Source of the DNA: Rhodospirillales bacterium
Lineage (GTDB): Bacteria; Pseudomonadota; Alphaproteobacteria; Acetobacterales; Acetobacteraceae
Length of the DNA: 61,107 nt
Direction: 5' to 3'
Assembly: GCA_025359905.1 (NCBI GenBank)
Contig: JANYDF010000088.1
Span: 1-61,107 of the forward strand
Numbering within the stretch: position 1 is the first letter of the stretch; every line of letters starts with the position of its first letter. The notes under the pieces are model-generated. The model was not told the DNA's origin. It worked only from the letters and a program-made list of their open reading frames with translations, and searched no databases. The translations under genes were made by a program, and so were the position numbers. Positions 50,277-58,448 of the stretch are shown piece after piece.

Positions 50277-51920
50277 ATGGCACTTTCACCGCTGGCCGGC
50301 CAACCGGCCCCGGCCAGCCTGCTGATCGATCTCGCAGCCCTCGAAAACGCCTACTACACGCGCCGCCCGGACCTCAACGATCCGGCGCAACTGGTCAGTT
50401 TCGGCACCAGCGGCCATCGCGGCACGCCCGCTGCCGGGTCGTTCACCGAGAGCCATATTCTGGGCACCACCCAGGCCATTTGCGACTACCGCGCCGGGCA
50501 GGGCACCGATGGCCCGCTGTTCATGGGCCAGGACACCCATGCGCTGTCCGCCGCCGCCCAACGCACCGCGCTGGAAGTGCTGGCGGCCAATGGCGTGACG
50601 GTGATGATCCAGGCCAATGGCGGCTTTACGCCGACGCCAGTGATCTCGCGCGCCATCATCGTGCACAACCGGGGCCGCACCGAACACCTCGGCGACGGCA
50701 TCGTGATCACCCCGTCGCACAACCCGCCGGAAGATGGCGGTTTCAAGTATAACCCGCCGAACGGCGGCCCGGCCGACACCGATGTGACCCGCTGGGTGCA
50801 GAACCGCGCCAACGAATTGCTGCGCGGCGGCAATGCCGGGGTGAAGCGCGTCACACTGCAAGCCGCGATGCGGGCCGAAACCACGCATGAGCAGGACTAT
50901 ATTCAGCCGTATGTGGACGATCTGAAGCACGTCATCGACATGGAGGCGATTCGCGCCGCCGGTTTGCGGCTGGCGGCCGATCCGCTCGGCGGCGCCTCGG
51001 TGCATTACTGGCCGTGCATCAACGAGACCTATGGACTGAACATCACCGTGGTGAATCCGGCGGTGGATGCCACGTTCTCGTTCATGCGCGTCGACCATGA
51101 CGGCAAAATCCGCATGGACTGCTCCAGCGCCTACGCCATGGCCGGGCTGGTCGGGCTGAAGGATCAATACAGTCTGGCGTTCGCCAACGACCCGGACGCC
51201 GACCGGCACGGCATCGTGACCCCGTCGGTGGGGCTGATGAACCCGAACCACTATCTGGCGGTGGCGATCCGCTACTTGCTGACCCACCGGCCGGGCTGGT
51301 CCACCGAATCGTTTGTCGGCAAGACCCTGGTCAGCAGCAGCATGATCGACCGCGTGGTGGCGAGCCTGGGGCGGCGGATGTCCGAGGTGCCGGTGGGCTT
51401 CAAGTGGTTTGCCCCCGGCCTGTTCGACGGCACCTGCTGCTTCGGCGGCGAGGAGAGCGCCGGGGCCAGCTTCCTGCGCCGCGACGGCACGGTGTGGAGC
51501 ACCGACAAGGACGGCCCGATCATGGATCTGCTGGCCGCCGAAATCACCGCCGTCACCGGGCGCGACCCTGGCCAGCACTACCAGGAACTCACCGAAGCGT
51601 TCGGCGCGCCGCTGTACACCCGCATCGACGCCCCCGCGACCACTGAGCAAAAAGCCCGGCTCGGCAAACTTGCGCCTGAAGCGGTCAGCGAAAGCACGCT
51701 GGCCGGTGAGGCGATTACTGCCAAACTGAGCCACGCGCCCGGCAACGGAGCGGCGATCGGCGGCCTGAAGATCACCAGCGAAAACGGCTGGTTCGCCGCC
51801 CGCCCGTCGGGCACCGAGCAACTGTACAAGATCTACGCCGAAAGCTTCCGCGATCAGGCGCATCTGGAGCAGATCGTCGCGGAAGCCAAAGTGATTGTGA
51901 GCAACGCGCTGGGCGGCTAG
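50277..51920 (+). CDS. pgm: Phosphoglucomutase (alpha-D-glucose phosphate-specific)
   Basis: This 547-residue enzyme interconverts glucose 1-phosphate and glucose 6-phosphate. The early SFGTSGHRG, the catalytic S147 in [11 protein letters not shown], the metal loop NDPDADRHG, the sugar-binding [10 protein letters not shown] and the phosphate loop [12 protein letters not shown] are all present. The length fits E. coli Pgm. ATG at 50277 follows GGAGG. It follows the P-type ATPase with a 34-nt gap; a functional link is not evident. It supplies precursors for polysaccharide and nucleotide sugars. Confidence 0.95.
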   Translation: MALSPLAGQPAPASLLIDLAALENAYYTRRPDLNDPAQLVSFGTSGHRGTPAAGSFTESHILGTTQAICDYRAGQGTDGPLFMGQDTHALSAAAQRTALEVLAANGVTVMIQANGGFTPTPVISRAIIVHNRGRTEHLGDGIVITPSHNPPEDGGFKYNPPNGGPADTDVTRWVQNRANELLRGGNAGVKRVTLQAAMRAETTHEQDYIQPYVDDLKHVIDMEAIRAAGLRLAADPLGGASVHYWPCINETYGLNITVVNPAVDATFSFMRVDHDGKIRMDCSSAYAMAGLVGLKDQYSLAFANDPDADRHGIVTPSVGLMNPNHYLAVAIRYLLTHRPGWSTESFVGKTLVSSSMIDRVVASLGRRMSEVPVGFKWFAPGLFDGTCCFGGEESAGASFLRRDGTVWSTDKDGPIMDLLAAEITAVTGRDPGQHYQELTEAFGAPLYTRIDAPATTEQKARLGKLAPEAVSESTLAGEAITAKLSHAPGNGAAIGGLKITSENGWFAARPSGTEQLYKIYAESFRDQAHLEQIVAEAKVIVSNALGG

Positions 51921-51930
51921 CCCGCTCCGC

Positions 51931-52108
51931 ATGTCACGCGCCGCGCGCTTGCTGGATTTGCTGCAAGCACTGCGGCGCCATCGCCGGCCGGTGGCTGGGC
52001 GCGATCCGCCATGCCATCCGCGCCGGGCGCAAGGTAGGCATCGCCTATCGCGACGTGGGCGGGCAGGCGAGCGAGCGCACCATCTGGCCGTTCGCCCCCG
52101 TGGCCTAG
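51931..52108 (+). pseudogene. Remnant of a YafY-type HTH/WYL transcriptional regulator
   Basis: The first codons encode MSRAARLLDLLQALRRHRRP, the usual beginning of a YafY-family regulator. Near 51995 the frame changes and the next frame encodes AIRAGRKVGIAYRDVGGQAS and ERTIWPF, the start of a WYL domain, ending at a TAG at 52106. About 100 or more residues between these parts and the whole C-terminal part of a normal protein of about 230 residues are missing. The gene has thus lost its middle and its end. YafY genes often control an adjacent DinB-family or glyoxalase-like gene, and the DinB-family gene here lies convergent, overlapping the remnant end. Confidence 0.75.
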
Positions 52109-52608
52109 GCGTCGATCACCGCGAACAGATCGGTATCGCCGGTGCTTTCGCCTGCCGCCGTCAGCATGGCGTGCACTTGTCCGCGGTGGTGGGTCTGGTG
52201 ATTGAACATCTGGGTCACCAGCACCGCCACCGGGCGGGTCAGGTCGCGTTGCAGCGCGCCGCTGAACCACGACAATTCGCCCGCCAACCAAGCCGGGTCG
52301 ACCCGTTCGGCCCATGCCAGCAGCGCCACGTCGGTGGCCGCGCGCTGATCGGCCAGTTCGGCAAAATCCTCGATCAACGTTACGCTGCCCGCAATGCCCA
52401 CGGCAGGTTTGGGCCAGCCATCGAAGCGCGCCATCCAAATCCGGTCGGCCCACAGCAGATGGTTCAGCGTCGCGTGGATCGAACCGAAAAACGCGCCGCG
52501 ATCCTGGCGGCGCGCCGTATCGTCCAGCCGGGCGGCCGCCGCGTACAGCCGCCGGTTCATCTCGGCGTTGTACGCGGCCATCATGGCCACCCAGGCCGGG
52601 CTGATCAT
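52105..52608 (-). CDS. DinB-family protein (putative metal-dependent thiol transferase fold)
   Basis: This 167-residue four-helix-bundle protein has a histidine triad fit: H in SIHATLNHLLWAD and HH in NHQTHHRGQVH. The start ATG at 52608 gives MISPAWVAMMAAYNAEMNRR. Relatives are the DinB/YfiT-like enzymes, some of which use bacillithiol or mycothiol; no specific function is known here. The stop overlaps the YafY-type remnant. It follows the Rieske gene on the same strand with a 9-nt gap, so the two may share a transcript. Confidence 0.85.
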   Translation of the reverse strand: MISPAWVAMMAAYNAEMNRRLYAAAARLDDTARRQDRGAFFGSIHATLNHLLWADRIWMARFDGWPKPAVGIAGSVTLIEDFAELADQRAATDVALLAWAERVDPAWLAGELSWFSGALQRDLTRPVAVLVTQMFNHQTHHRGQVHAMLTAAGESTGDTDLFAVIDA

Positions 52609-52617
52609 GGCTTTGTC

Positions 52618-52944
52618 TCAGCCGGGAATGTTCACCAGCACATCGGCGCCGTCGATACGCACCGCGTAACTGTTCAAATCGGCGTCAATCGGCGCGCACA
52701 GACCCTTGCCGCTGCGCACGCTGAAGCGGCCGGCGTGCAGCGGGCATTCGATCTCGTCGCCTTCCAGGAAACCCTCGGTCAGCAGCGCGAAGGCGTGCGT
52801 GCAGACGTTATCGGTGGCGTGCCAGGAATCGTCTTCAAGGTGATAAATCGCGATCTTGCGCTTGCCGGCGCTGGCGGCGAACATCTCGCCCTTGCCGACC
52901 TGCTTGACGCCCGCGAGACGAACCCAGTTTGCTCCGTCAGTCAT
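52618..52944 (-). CDS. Rieske [2Fe-2S] ferredoxin
   Basis: This 108-residue small ferredoxin has the Rieske cluster ligands C48-x-H50 and C67-x2-H70 (NVCTHAFALL and ECPLHAGRF). It resembles NirD and the ferredoxins of ring-hydroxylating oxygenases, such as biphenyl- and benzene-type. The start ATG at 52944 follows GGGAGG. It diverges from a ferredoxin reductase gene across 105 bp; together they form an electron-transfer pair, but no terminal oxygenase is in the window. Confidence 0.9.
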   Translation of the reverse strand: MTDGANWVRLAGVKQVGKGEMFAASAGKRKIAIYHLEDDSWHATDNVCTHAFALLTEGFLEGDEIECPLHAGRFSVRSGKGLCAPIDADLNSYAVRIDGADVLVNIPG

Positions 52945-53049
52945 ACGCACACCTCCCGTTGCGGGGCCGTGCGCCCCGTGGCAAGCCATCATGCCGCAGC
53001 CGGAGCAGCCTGTCTTGCCCGGCCCGGCGACAATTTGAGGAGATGCGTC

Positions 53050-54258
53050 ATGTCGGCTGCGGTGCATGTGGTGGTGGGCGCGGGCCAGACCGGGGCGAAC
53101 GCGGCGGTGGCGATGCGCGAGGCGGGGTTCGTTGGCAGCATTCTGCTGATCGGCGAGGAAGCGCACAAACCGTACGAGCGTCCGCCGCTGTCCAAGGCGG
53201 CACTGACCGAGGACCCGGCCCCGCCGCCCGCCTGGGTGGTGCAGGACGCCCGGTTCGAAGCGCTGAATATCGAATTGCGCCTGTCCACCAAGGCTACTTC
53301 ATTGGATGTGGCGGGCAAGCGGCTGTCGCTGTCCGATGGCAGCGAACTGGCGTTCGACAAATTGCTGTTCGCCACCGGCGGCCGGCCGCGCAAGCTCGGG
53401 CTGCCGGGACATGAACGCATCCACTATGTCCGCACGCTGGAGGACGCCGCCGGGCTGCGCCCGCTGCTGGTGCCCGGTGCGCGCGTGGTGTGCATCGGCG
53501 CCGGAGTGATCGGTCTGGAAACCGCCGCCTCCGCCAAGCACCAGGGCTGCGACGTGACCGTTTTGGAAGCCGCCCCCACCGCGTTGGGGCGCGGCATGGC
53601 GCCGGAGATGGCGCGCTGGGTGGTGTGGCTGCACGAGCGCCACGGGGTGCCGGTGCATCTCGGCGTGCAACTCGCGGCGGTCGAGGCGGACAGGGTGACG
53701 CTGGCCAATGGCCGGGCATTTCCCGCCGACGTGGTGGTGGCGGGCGTCGGTATGATCCGCAATACCGAACTGGCACAGGCTGCCGGGCTGGAAGTGGACA
53801 ACGGCATCGTGGTCGATGAATTCGGCCGCACCGCGATGCCCGGCATTTTCGCGGCGGGCGATGTGGCGGCGTTCTGGCATCCGGTGTTGAACCGCCGCCT
53901 GCGGCTGGAGACCTGGAAACACGCGCAAAACCACGGCATCGCCGTTGGCCGCGCGATGGCTGGCCTGCCTGACGAATATCACGACGTGCCGTGGTTCTGG
54001 ACGGATCAGCACGGCGTCAGCATGCAGGTGGCGGGACTGGCCAGCGACGCCATCGACAGCGTGCTGCGCGGCGACGAAACCGCCGAGAGCTTCTCGGCGT
54101 GGCACTTCGACGGCGCCGGGCGCGTGGTGGCGGTGACCGGCGTCAACGCCGCGCGCGATGTGCGGGTTGGCATCGCGCTGATCGCGCGCGGTGCTGTGAT
54201 CGCGCCGAGCGTGCTGGTCGATCCGGCGACCAAGTTACAGGCGTTGATGAAGGGGTAA
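53050..54258 (+). CDS. FAD-dependent ferredoxin reductase (oxygenase-associated type)
   Basis: This 402-residue two-dinucleotide-fold flavoprotein has FAD-binding VVVGAGQTGANAAVAM at the start, KPYERPPLSKAAL, the NAD(P)-binding CIGAGVIGLETAASA and GIFAAGDVAAFWHP near the C-terminal third. It is of the BphA4/rubredoxin reductase type. The ATG at 53050 follows GAGGAG. It would pass electrons from NADH to the neighbouring Rieske ferredoxin. Its stop codon abuts copy B of the 88-bp repeat. Confidence 0.9.
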   Translation: MSAAVHVVVGAGQTGANAAVAMREAGFVGSILLIGEEAHKPYERPPLSKAALTEDPAPPPAWVVQDARFEALNIELRLSTKATSLDVAGKRLSLSDGSELAFDKLLFATGGRPRKLGLPGHERIHYVRTLEDAAGLRPLLVPGARVVCIGAGVIGLETAASAKHQGCDVTVLEAAPTALGRGMAPEMARWVVWLHERHGVPVHLGVQLAAVEADRVTLANGRAFPADVVVAGVGMIRNTELAQAAGLEVDNGIVVDEFGRTAMPGIFAAGDVAAFWHPVLNRRLRLETWKHAQNHGIAVGRAMAGLPDEYHDVPWFWTDQHGVSMQVAGLASDAIDSVLRGDETAESFSAWHFDGAGRVVAVTGVNAARDVRVGIALIARGAVIAPSVLVDPATKLQALMKG

Positions 54259-54345
54259 TACCAAATCTCGTGGGCGAGAACCCATGATCCATTCAATCGT
54301 CATCGCCGGGCTTGACCCGGCGATCCATGCCATCGCTCGGTGTTA
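54258..54345 (-). repeat. 88-bp dispersed repeat, copy B
   Basis: This is an inverted partner of 47531-47618, with the hairpin ATCGCCGGG-CTTGA-CCCGGCGAT in the same position. It begins at the last base of the ferredoxin reductase stop codon. Together with copy A it flanks 6.6 kb of DNA. The copies could pair during replication or recombination, so the segment between them may be invertible. Confidence 0.8.
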
Positions 54346-54560
54346 TACTAACAGTTACAATGCTCGACCATTGCCAGCACGCGAGTCATTCTTTTCGTCA
54401 TCTGGTGTTAGGCACAAAATGCTCTAGCCGGCGCGCGCTAACGCGGCTGCGCTTGCTGATTATACAGCCTCGGGCGGCATTCCCGGGGGCGAGGGTGTGC
54501 GCATGATCGGCTGGCACCCACCCTACATGACGGTCTGTAGGGTGGGTGCAACCCATTGAA
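54346..54560. other. Rest of the 302-bp gap between ferredoxin reductase and acoC
   Basis: After copy B of the repeat, the gap holds no credible gene. The only notable element is the 13-bp-stem hairpin at 54515-54548 near the acoC end, annotated separately. Stretches around 54390-54470 are not obviously repeated within the window. Confidence 0.6.
54515..54548 (-). terminator. Hairpin with 13-bp stem after acoC
   Basis: CACCCACCCTACA (54515-54527) pairs perfectly with TGTAGGGTGGGTG (54536-54548) across 8 nt. It lies 12 nt downstream of the acoC stop. The TGTAGGGTGGGTG arm resembles a repeat common in proteobacterial genomes. There is no T-run, so whether it ends transcription or is a REP-like element is open. 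Confidence 0.6.
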
Positions 54561-55670
54561 TTATGCGCCAGCGATGAACGCGCTGATCAGCCGGTTCACT
54601 TCGGCCGGTTGCTCGATATGCACCATGTGGCCTGCGCCGCTCAGCACATGCCGGTTTGCCACCGCTTCCGCGTGCGCCACCGGCACGATCTTGTCGCTCT
54701 CGCCCCAGATCGCCTGCACCGGCACGCCAAGGCCCGCCAGCTTGTCGGCCAAGATTGCCGCCTGTTTGCCGCCCGCGAAAACTGCGTCGGCAATGGTGCG
54801 CAGCGCGGGCAGTACACCGTCGATGCGCTTGTACTTCAGCAGGTCGTCGACCATGTCGCGGCTGACGAATGCCGGATCGAAGAACAGCGTCTCGACCGTC
54901 GATTTCATGTCCTTGCGGCGGTCGGAACGGATGAAGGCTTCGATGTAGTCGATATTGATCTCCGGGCCGAGGCCCGCCGCGCATACCAGCGTCACCGACG
55001 CCACGCGGGCCGGTTCGCTGACGGCCATTTGCAGCGCAATCGCACCGCCGAGCGAGTGGCCCGCGAGATGCGCGCGCTCAATGCCTAGCGCCGTCATCGC
55101 CGAGGCTACCGCCTGGGTGAGTGCGGCGACATCGCCGCCGGTCAACGCCTTGCTCGATCCGCCATGGCCGGGCAGGTCGATGGCATAAACCGCGCGGTCG
55201 GCCGCCAAGTCTGGCTGGTTGAACTGCCAGTTTTGCAGGTCGCCGCCGAAGCCGTGGATCATCAGCAACGGGGTCGCGGTGCTGTCATCGGGGCCGAGTT
55301 TCAGCACGCGCGCCTGCCAGCTAGCGGCATCCACCATCACCGGCTCGGGTGGCGGGACTGCGGCGGCTGCGGCGGCGGCGGCGAATTCGGCCACGAACGC
55401 ATCGAGTTCGGCGTCCGGCACGCTGGCGTCGGCCACCACGCCGAGCAGGCCACCGACCGGCAGCGTATCGCCCTCGTTGGCCACGCGGCGGCGCAGAATG
55501 CCGGTGTGCGGGCTTTCGAACACATTGGTGATCTTCGAGGTCTCGATCTCAAGAATTTCGTCGCCAGCGGCGATTTTCGCACCTTCCTGAACCAGCCAGG
55601 CATTCACTTTGCCTTCGGTCATGGCGAGGCCCCATTTGGGCATGCCAATCGGCTTGATCGCGTCGCTCAT
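54561..55670 (-). CDS. acoC: Acetoin dehydrogenase E2 component with alpha/beta-hydrolase domain
   Basis: This 369-residue protein has an N-terminal lipoyl domain (1-80) with the modified lysine K46 in EIETSKITN. An Ala-rich linker lies at about 95-112. A C-terminal alpha/beta-hydrolase domain (about 125-369) has S206 in AGHSLGGAI and H in SGAGHMVHIEQP. This domain order is the mark of AcoC, which differs from standard E2 acyltransferases. It would accept the acetyl unit after E1 cleaves acetoin. It lies downstream of acoB, with a 95-bp gap that carries a hairpin. Confidence 0.9.
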   Translation of the reverse strand: MSDAIKPIGMPKWGLAMTEGKVNAWLVQEGAKIAAGDEILEIETSKITNVFESPHTGILRRRVANEGDTLPVGGLLGVVADASVPDAELDAFVAEFAAAAAAAAVPPPEPVMVDAASWQARVLKLGPDDSTATPLLMIHGFGGDLQNWQFNQPDLAADRAVYAIDLPGHGGSSKALTGGDVAALTQAVASAMTALGIERAHLAGHSLGGAIALQMAVSEPARVASVTLVCAAGLGPEINIDYIEAFIRSDRRKDMKSTVETLFFDPAFVSRDMVDDLLKYKRIDGVLPALRTIADAVFAGGKQAAILADKLAGLGVPVQAIWGESDKIVPVAHAEAVANRHVLSGAGHMVHIEQPAEVNRLISAFIAGA

Positions 55671-55725
55671 CTTGTGGATTTCCTCAAGGTTCGCGCGGGG
55701 AGACCCTCACCCGGCGTCGTGCGCT

Positions 55726-55752
55726 CCCCTCTCCCGGAGTGCGGGAGAGGGG
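55726..55752. repeat. Hairpin CCCCTCTCCCG-GAGTG-CGGGAGAGGGG between acoB and acoC
   Basis: A perfect 11-bp stem with a 5-nt loop in the 95-bp gap between acoB and acoC. Similar GGAGAGGG palindromes are scattered in alphaproteobacterial genomes. It may trim the transcript or lower acoC expression relative to acoA and acoB. Confidence 0.65.
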
Positions 55753-55765
55753 GTATTCGCACCAA

Positions 55766-56770
55766 TCAGCGCATCGTCTTGCGCACCGCTTCGATGATCT
55801 TCGCGGTGTTGGGGATGTAGATGTCTTCCAGCGCCGGGCTGAACGGCACCGGGGTGTGCGGCGGTGTCACCATCTGGATGGCCGCCTTCAACGCGCCGAA
55901 CGCTTCCTGCGCGACCAGCGCCGAGATGTCGGTGGCGATGTTGCAACGCGGATGCGCCTCATCGACCACCACCAGCCGCCCAGTATCCTCGACGGATTCC
56001 AGAATGCTGTCGGTGTCCATCGGTGAGATGGTGCGCGGGTCGATCACGGTGCAGGACACGCCTTGCTTCTTGAGCAGGTCGGCGGCCTCGTTGGCCATTT
56101 TCACCATGCGGCCGAGGGCGACGATGGTAACGTCCTTGCCCTCGCGGGTCAGGTTCGCTTCACCGAACGGGATGGTGTACGACTCGTCGGGCACCTCATC
56201 CATGTCGTCGTACAGCATCTTGTGTTCGAAGAAGATCACGGGATCGTCGTCGCGAATGGCCTGGATCATCAGGCCCTTGGCGTCGTACGCGTTCGACGGC
56301 ACCACAACCTTCAGGCCGGGGATGTGGGTGAACAGCGGGTACAGGCACTGGCTGTGCTGGCTGGCGGCGCGGAAACCGGCGCCGAACATGGTACGGATCA
56401 CGACGGGGGTGACCGCCTTGCCGCCGAACATGTAGCGGAATTTCGCCGCCTGATTGAAGATCTGGTCGAAACAGACCCCCATGAAGTCGACGAACATCAG
56501 ATCGGCGATCGGGCGCAGCCCGGTCGCCGCCGCACCCACGGCGGCACCGATGAAGCCGCTTTCGGTGATCGGCGTATCCAGCACGCGGTCGCGGCCGAAT
56601 TCCGGTTGCAGACCCTTGGTGACGCCCATCGGTCCGCCCCAAGCGTCATCGTCGCCCGGTGCGCCCTGGCCGCCGGCGACGTCTTCGCCCATCACGATCA
56701 CGCGCGGATCGCGGCGCATTTCCTGCGCCATCGCTTCGTTGATGGCGGTGCGGAAGGATTTTTTGGACAT
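55766..56770 (-). CDS. acoB: Acetoin dehydrogenase E1 beta subunit
   Basis: This 334-residue thiamine-diphosphate transketolase-type subunit has ALNEAMAQEM-like start AINEAMAQEMRRDPRVIVMGE, DTPITESGFIGAAVGAA, RTMFGAGFRAASQHSQ and VIDPRTISPMDTDSI. These fit the pyrimidine-binding beta subunit of branched-chain or acetoin E1. The start ATG at 56770 is 15 nt after the acoA stop, so both are translated from one transcript. The beta subunit forms the second half of the E1 heterotetramer with acoA. Confidence 0.92.
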   Translation of the reverse strand: MSKKSFRTAINEAMAQEMRRDPRVIVMGEDVAGGQGAPGDDDAWGGPMGVTKGLQPEFGRDRVLDTPITESGFIGAAVGAAATGLRPIADLMFVDFMGVCFDQIFNQAAKFRYMFGGKAVTPVVIRTMFGAGFRAASQHSQCLYPLFTHIPGLKVVVPSNAYDAKGLMIQAIRDDDPVIFFEHKMLYDDMDEVPDESYTIPFGEANLTREGKDVTIVALGRMVKMANEAADLLKKQGVSCTVIDPRTISPMDTDSILESVEDTGRLVVVDEAHPRCNIATDISALVAQEAFGALKAAIQMVTPPHTPVPFSPALEDIYIPNTAKIIEAVRKTMR

Positions 56771-56785
56771 GTTGCTCGCTCCCGC

Positions 56786-57751
56786 TCAGTACGACACGTA
56801 GACGTCGGTCAGCAGCTTGGCTGCCAGCGGCATCGGCCCGGCCTTGGCCTTGACCACCGACTCATCGATTTCCGCCTTTACGGTGGTGTCGATTTCGTCG
56901 AGCTGGCTGTGTTCCAGCAACCCGGCTTCGGTGACGCGTTTGCGGAAGAACGTGAGCGGATCGGCCTCAACGCGCAGCCGCTCCACTTCGCCGGCGCCGC
57001 GATAGGTCATCGCGTCACCCTCGAAGTGGCCATAGTAACGGTTCAGCTTGGCATGGATCAGGCTCGGCCCGCCGCCATTGCGCGCGCGCGCCACCGCTTC
57101 CTTGCCGGCTTCGTACATCGCGAAGAAGTCCAGGCCATCGACCTGCACCGCCGGAATGCCGAAGCCTGCGGCGCGGCCAAGCTGGGTGCCGGACACCGAC
57201 CAGTTCGACGAGGTCGACTCGGCGTAACCGTTGTCTTCCACGACGAAGATGGCCGGCAGGTTCCACGCCTTGGCGAGATTAAGGCTCTCCATCGTGGTGC
57301 CCTGGTTGGACGCGCCATCGCCGTAGAACGCGACGGCGACGCCGCCGGTTTTCAATGTCTTGGCGGTCAGCGCCGCGCCGCAGATCAGCGGCGGCCCGCC
57401 GCCGACGATGCCGTTGGCGCCCATCATGCCCTTCTCAAGGTCGGCGATGTGCATCGAGCCGCCCTTGCCGCCGCACAGCCCGGCATCCTTGCCGAAAATC
57501 TCGGCCATCATGCCATCGACATCGCAGCCTTTGGCAATGCAGTGGCCGTGGCCGCGATGCGTGCTGGCGATCTTGTCGCGGTCATCAAGGTTCATGCACA
57601 CGCCGATGGCCGAGGCTTCCTCGCCAGCGTACAGATGCACGAAGCCGGGAATCCCACCGGCGGAGAACTCAATGTGAACTCGGTCCTCGAACTCCCGGAT
57701 GGTCCGCATTTTGCGGTACGCTTCCAGAAGCTGCTCGCGATTGAACTGCAT
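56786..57751 (-). CDS. acoA: Acetoin dehydrogenase E1 alpha subunit
   Basis: This 321-residue thiamine-diphosphate-dependent subunit has the cofactor motif FYGDGASNQGTTMESLNLA ending in FVVEDNGYAES, plus STHRGHGHCIAKG and GLCGGKGGSMHIAD. The ATG at 57751 (MQFNREQLLEAYRKM) follows GGGGAAA at a usual distance; the open frame upstream through 58348 lacks family similarity and overlaps the divergent toxin-antitoxin remnant. First gene of acoABC. A linked E3 (acoL) or AcoR regulator is not in the window. Confidence 0.92.
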   Translation of the reverse strand: MQFNREQLLEAYRKMRTIREFEDRVHIEFSAGGIPGFVHLYAGEEASAIGVCMNLDDRDKIASTHRGHGHCIAKGCDVDGMMAEIFGKDAGLCGGKGGSMHIADLEKGMMGANGIVGGGPPLICGAALTAKTLKTGGVAVAFYGDGASNQGTTMESLNLAKAWNLPAIFVVEDNGYAESTSSNWSVSGTQLGRAAGFGIPAVQVDGLDFFAMYEAGKEAVARARNGGGPSLIHAKLNRYYGHFEGDAMTYRGAGEVERLRVEADPLTFFRKRVTEAGLLEHSQLDEIDTTVKAEIDESVVKAKAGPMPLAAKLLTDVYVSY

Positions 57752-57887
57752 CGCTGCCGTTTCCCCTTGCTTTTGTTCGTCGTAAACATAGCCTAGGACA
57801 GCTTCGGCGGGAGCGGAAGCCTCCTCCGTGAATCGGTTTTCTGTGGCATCCATGACGGGCGGCTTGCAACCGGGGCGGGGCGGCTCC

Positions 57888-58148
57888 ATGATCGGGAGCA
57901 TGAACGCAATCCAGAAAGTTGCGCAGACCGGCGACAGCACTGCTGGCCATGCTCCGGGGAGCGGGGTAGCCGGTACGGTAGGGGCGGAGGTTGTCCGTAT
58001 CTTCGCACAGGCTGGCGAACAGGCGCGGCAGCGGGCGCACGCGTCCGGGCGTCCGTATTCAACCGCGATGAATGGCGGGGTGGTCTTTGTGCATCCGGAT
58101 GGCTCGGTGCGGTTTGGCCGAGATCCTGCTTCACCGTTGGCAACCTGA
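57888..58148 (+). CDS. Small putative antitoxin-like protein
   Basis: This frame is about 86 residues from ATG 57888 (another ATG at 57900). The C-terminal half, AGEQARQRAHASGRPYSTAM then GGVVFVHPDGSVRF, resembles the small proteins often encoded just before zeta-type toxin genes: an Ala/Arg helix, GxPxxxxxxG, then HPDG. The first 35 residues are low-complexity. It diverges from acoA across 136 bp and stops 21 bp before the toxin-like remnant. Recognition is by pattern recall only. Confidence 0.45.
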   Translation: MIGSMNAIQKVAQTGDSTAGHAPGSGVAGTVGAEVVRIFAQAGEQARQRAHASGRPYSTAMNGGVVFVHPDGSVRFGRDPASPLAT

Positions 58149-58169
58149 CAGACCATTGGTTCTGGTTGA

Positions 58170-58448
58170 TTGCCGGTCCGAATTGTCACTCTTGGCTGTG
58201 CTGCAATGAATGTATCGAGAGTCGGGGATCGTGTCGCAGATGGCGGACATGACGTTCCGGTTGATAGAATTCTGGCCCGGCGTTTGCGCTCCCATGCCGC
58301 ATTCGGTTGGTTCGCACGCGCCGCGCACGCCGGGCTGCTTATCGGCAACAGTGAGTTGGCACGGCTGATTGCGCAAAAGCATCCTGGATCGGCGGATTGG
58401 ACGGTCTATGATCAATCGTTGCATCCCGATCTGACAGGCCAGCTATGA
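58170..58448 (+). pseudogene. C-terminal remnant of a zeta-toxin-like P-loop kinase
   Basis: The frame opens just after a TGA at 58167 and encodes VRIVTLGCAAMNVSRVGDRV, then ADGGHDVPVDRILARR, later WTVYDQSLHPDLTGQL. The GGHDVPxxxIxxR pattern is typical of the middle of zeta-toxin/UDP-GlcNAc-kinase-like proteins. The N-terminal P-loop part (usually about 100 residues) is missing: only 21 bp separate the stop of the small upstream gene from this frame. The stop overlaps the aroE start as ATGA. It is thus probably a 5'-truncated toxin gene, which could not be an active kinase. Confidence 0.5.

Noticed and set aside
50286-51932. A 548-codon open frame antisense to the phosphoglucomutase gene
   Set aside because: It mirrors the GC-rich third-position pattern of pgm, is rich in Arg, His and Gln, and has no recognisable motif; pgm is complete on the other strand.
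57752-58348. N-terminal extension of acoA up to 58348
   Set aside because: The extra 199 residues are Pro/Arg/Thr-rich with no family match, and MQFNREQLLEAYRKM at 57751 is the usual beginning of the protein.
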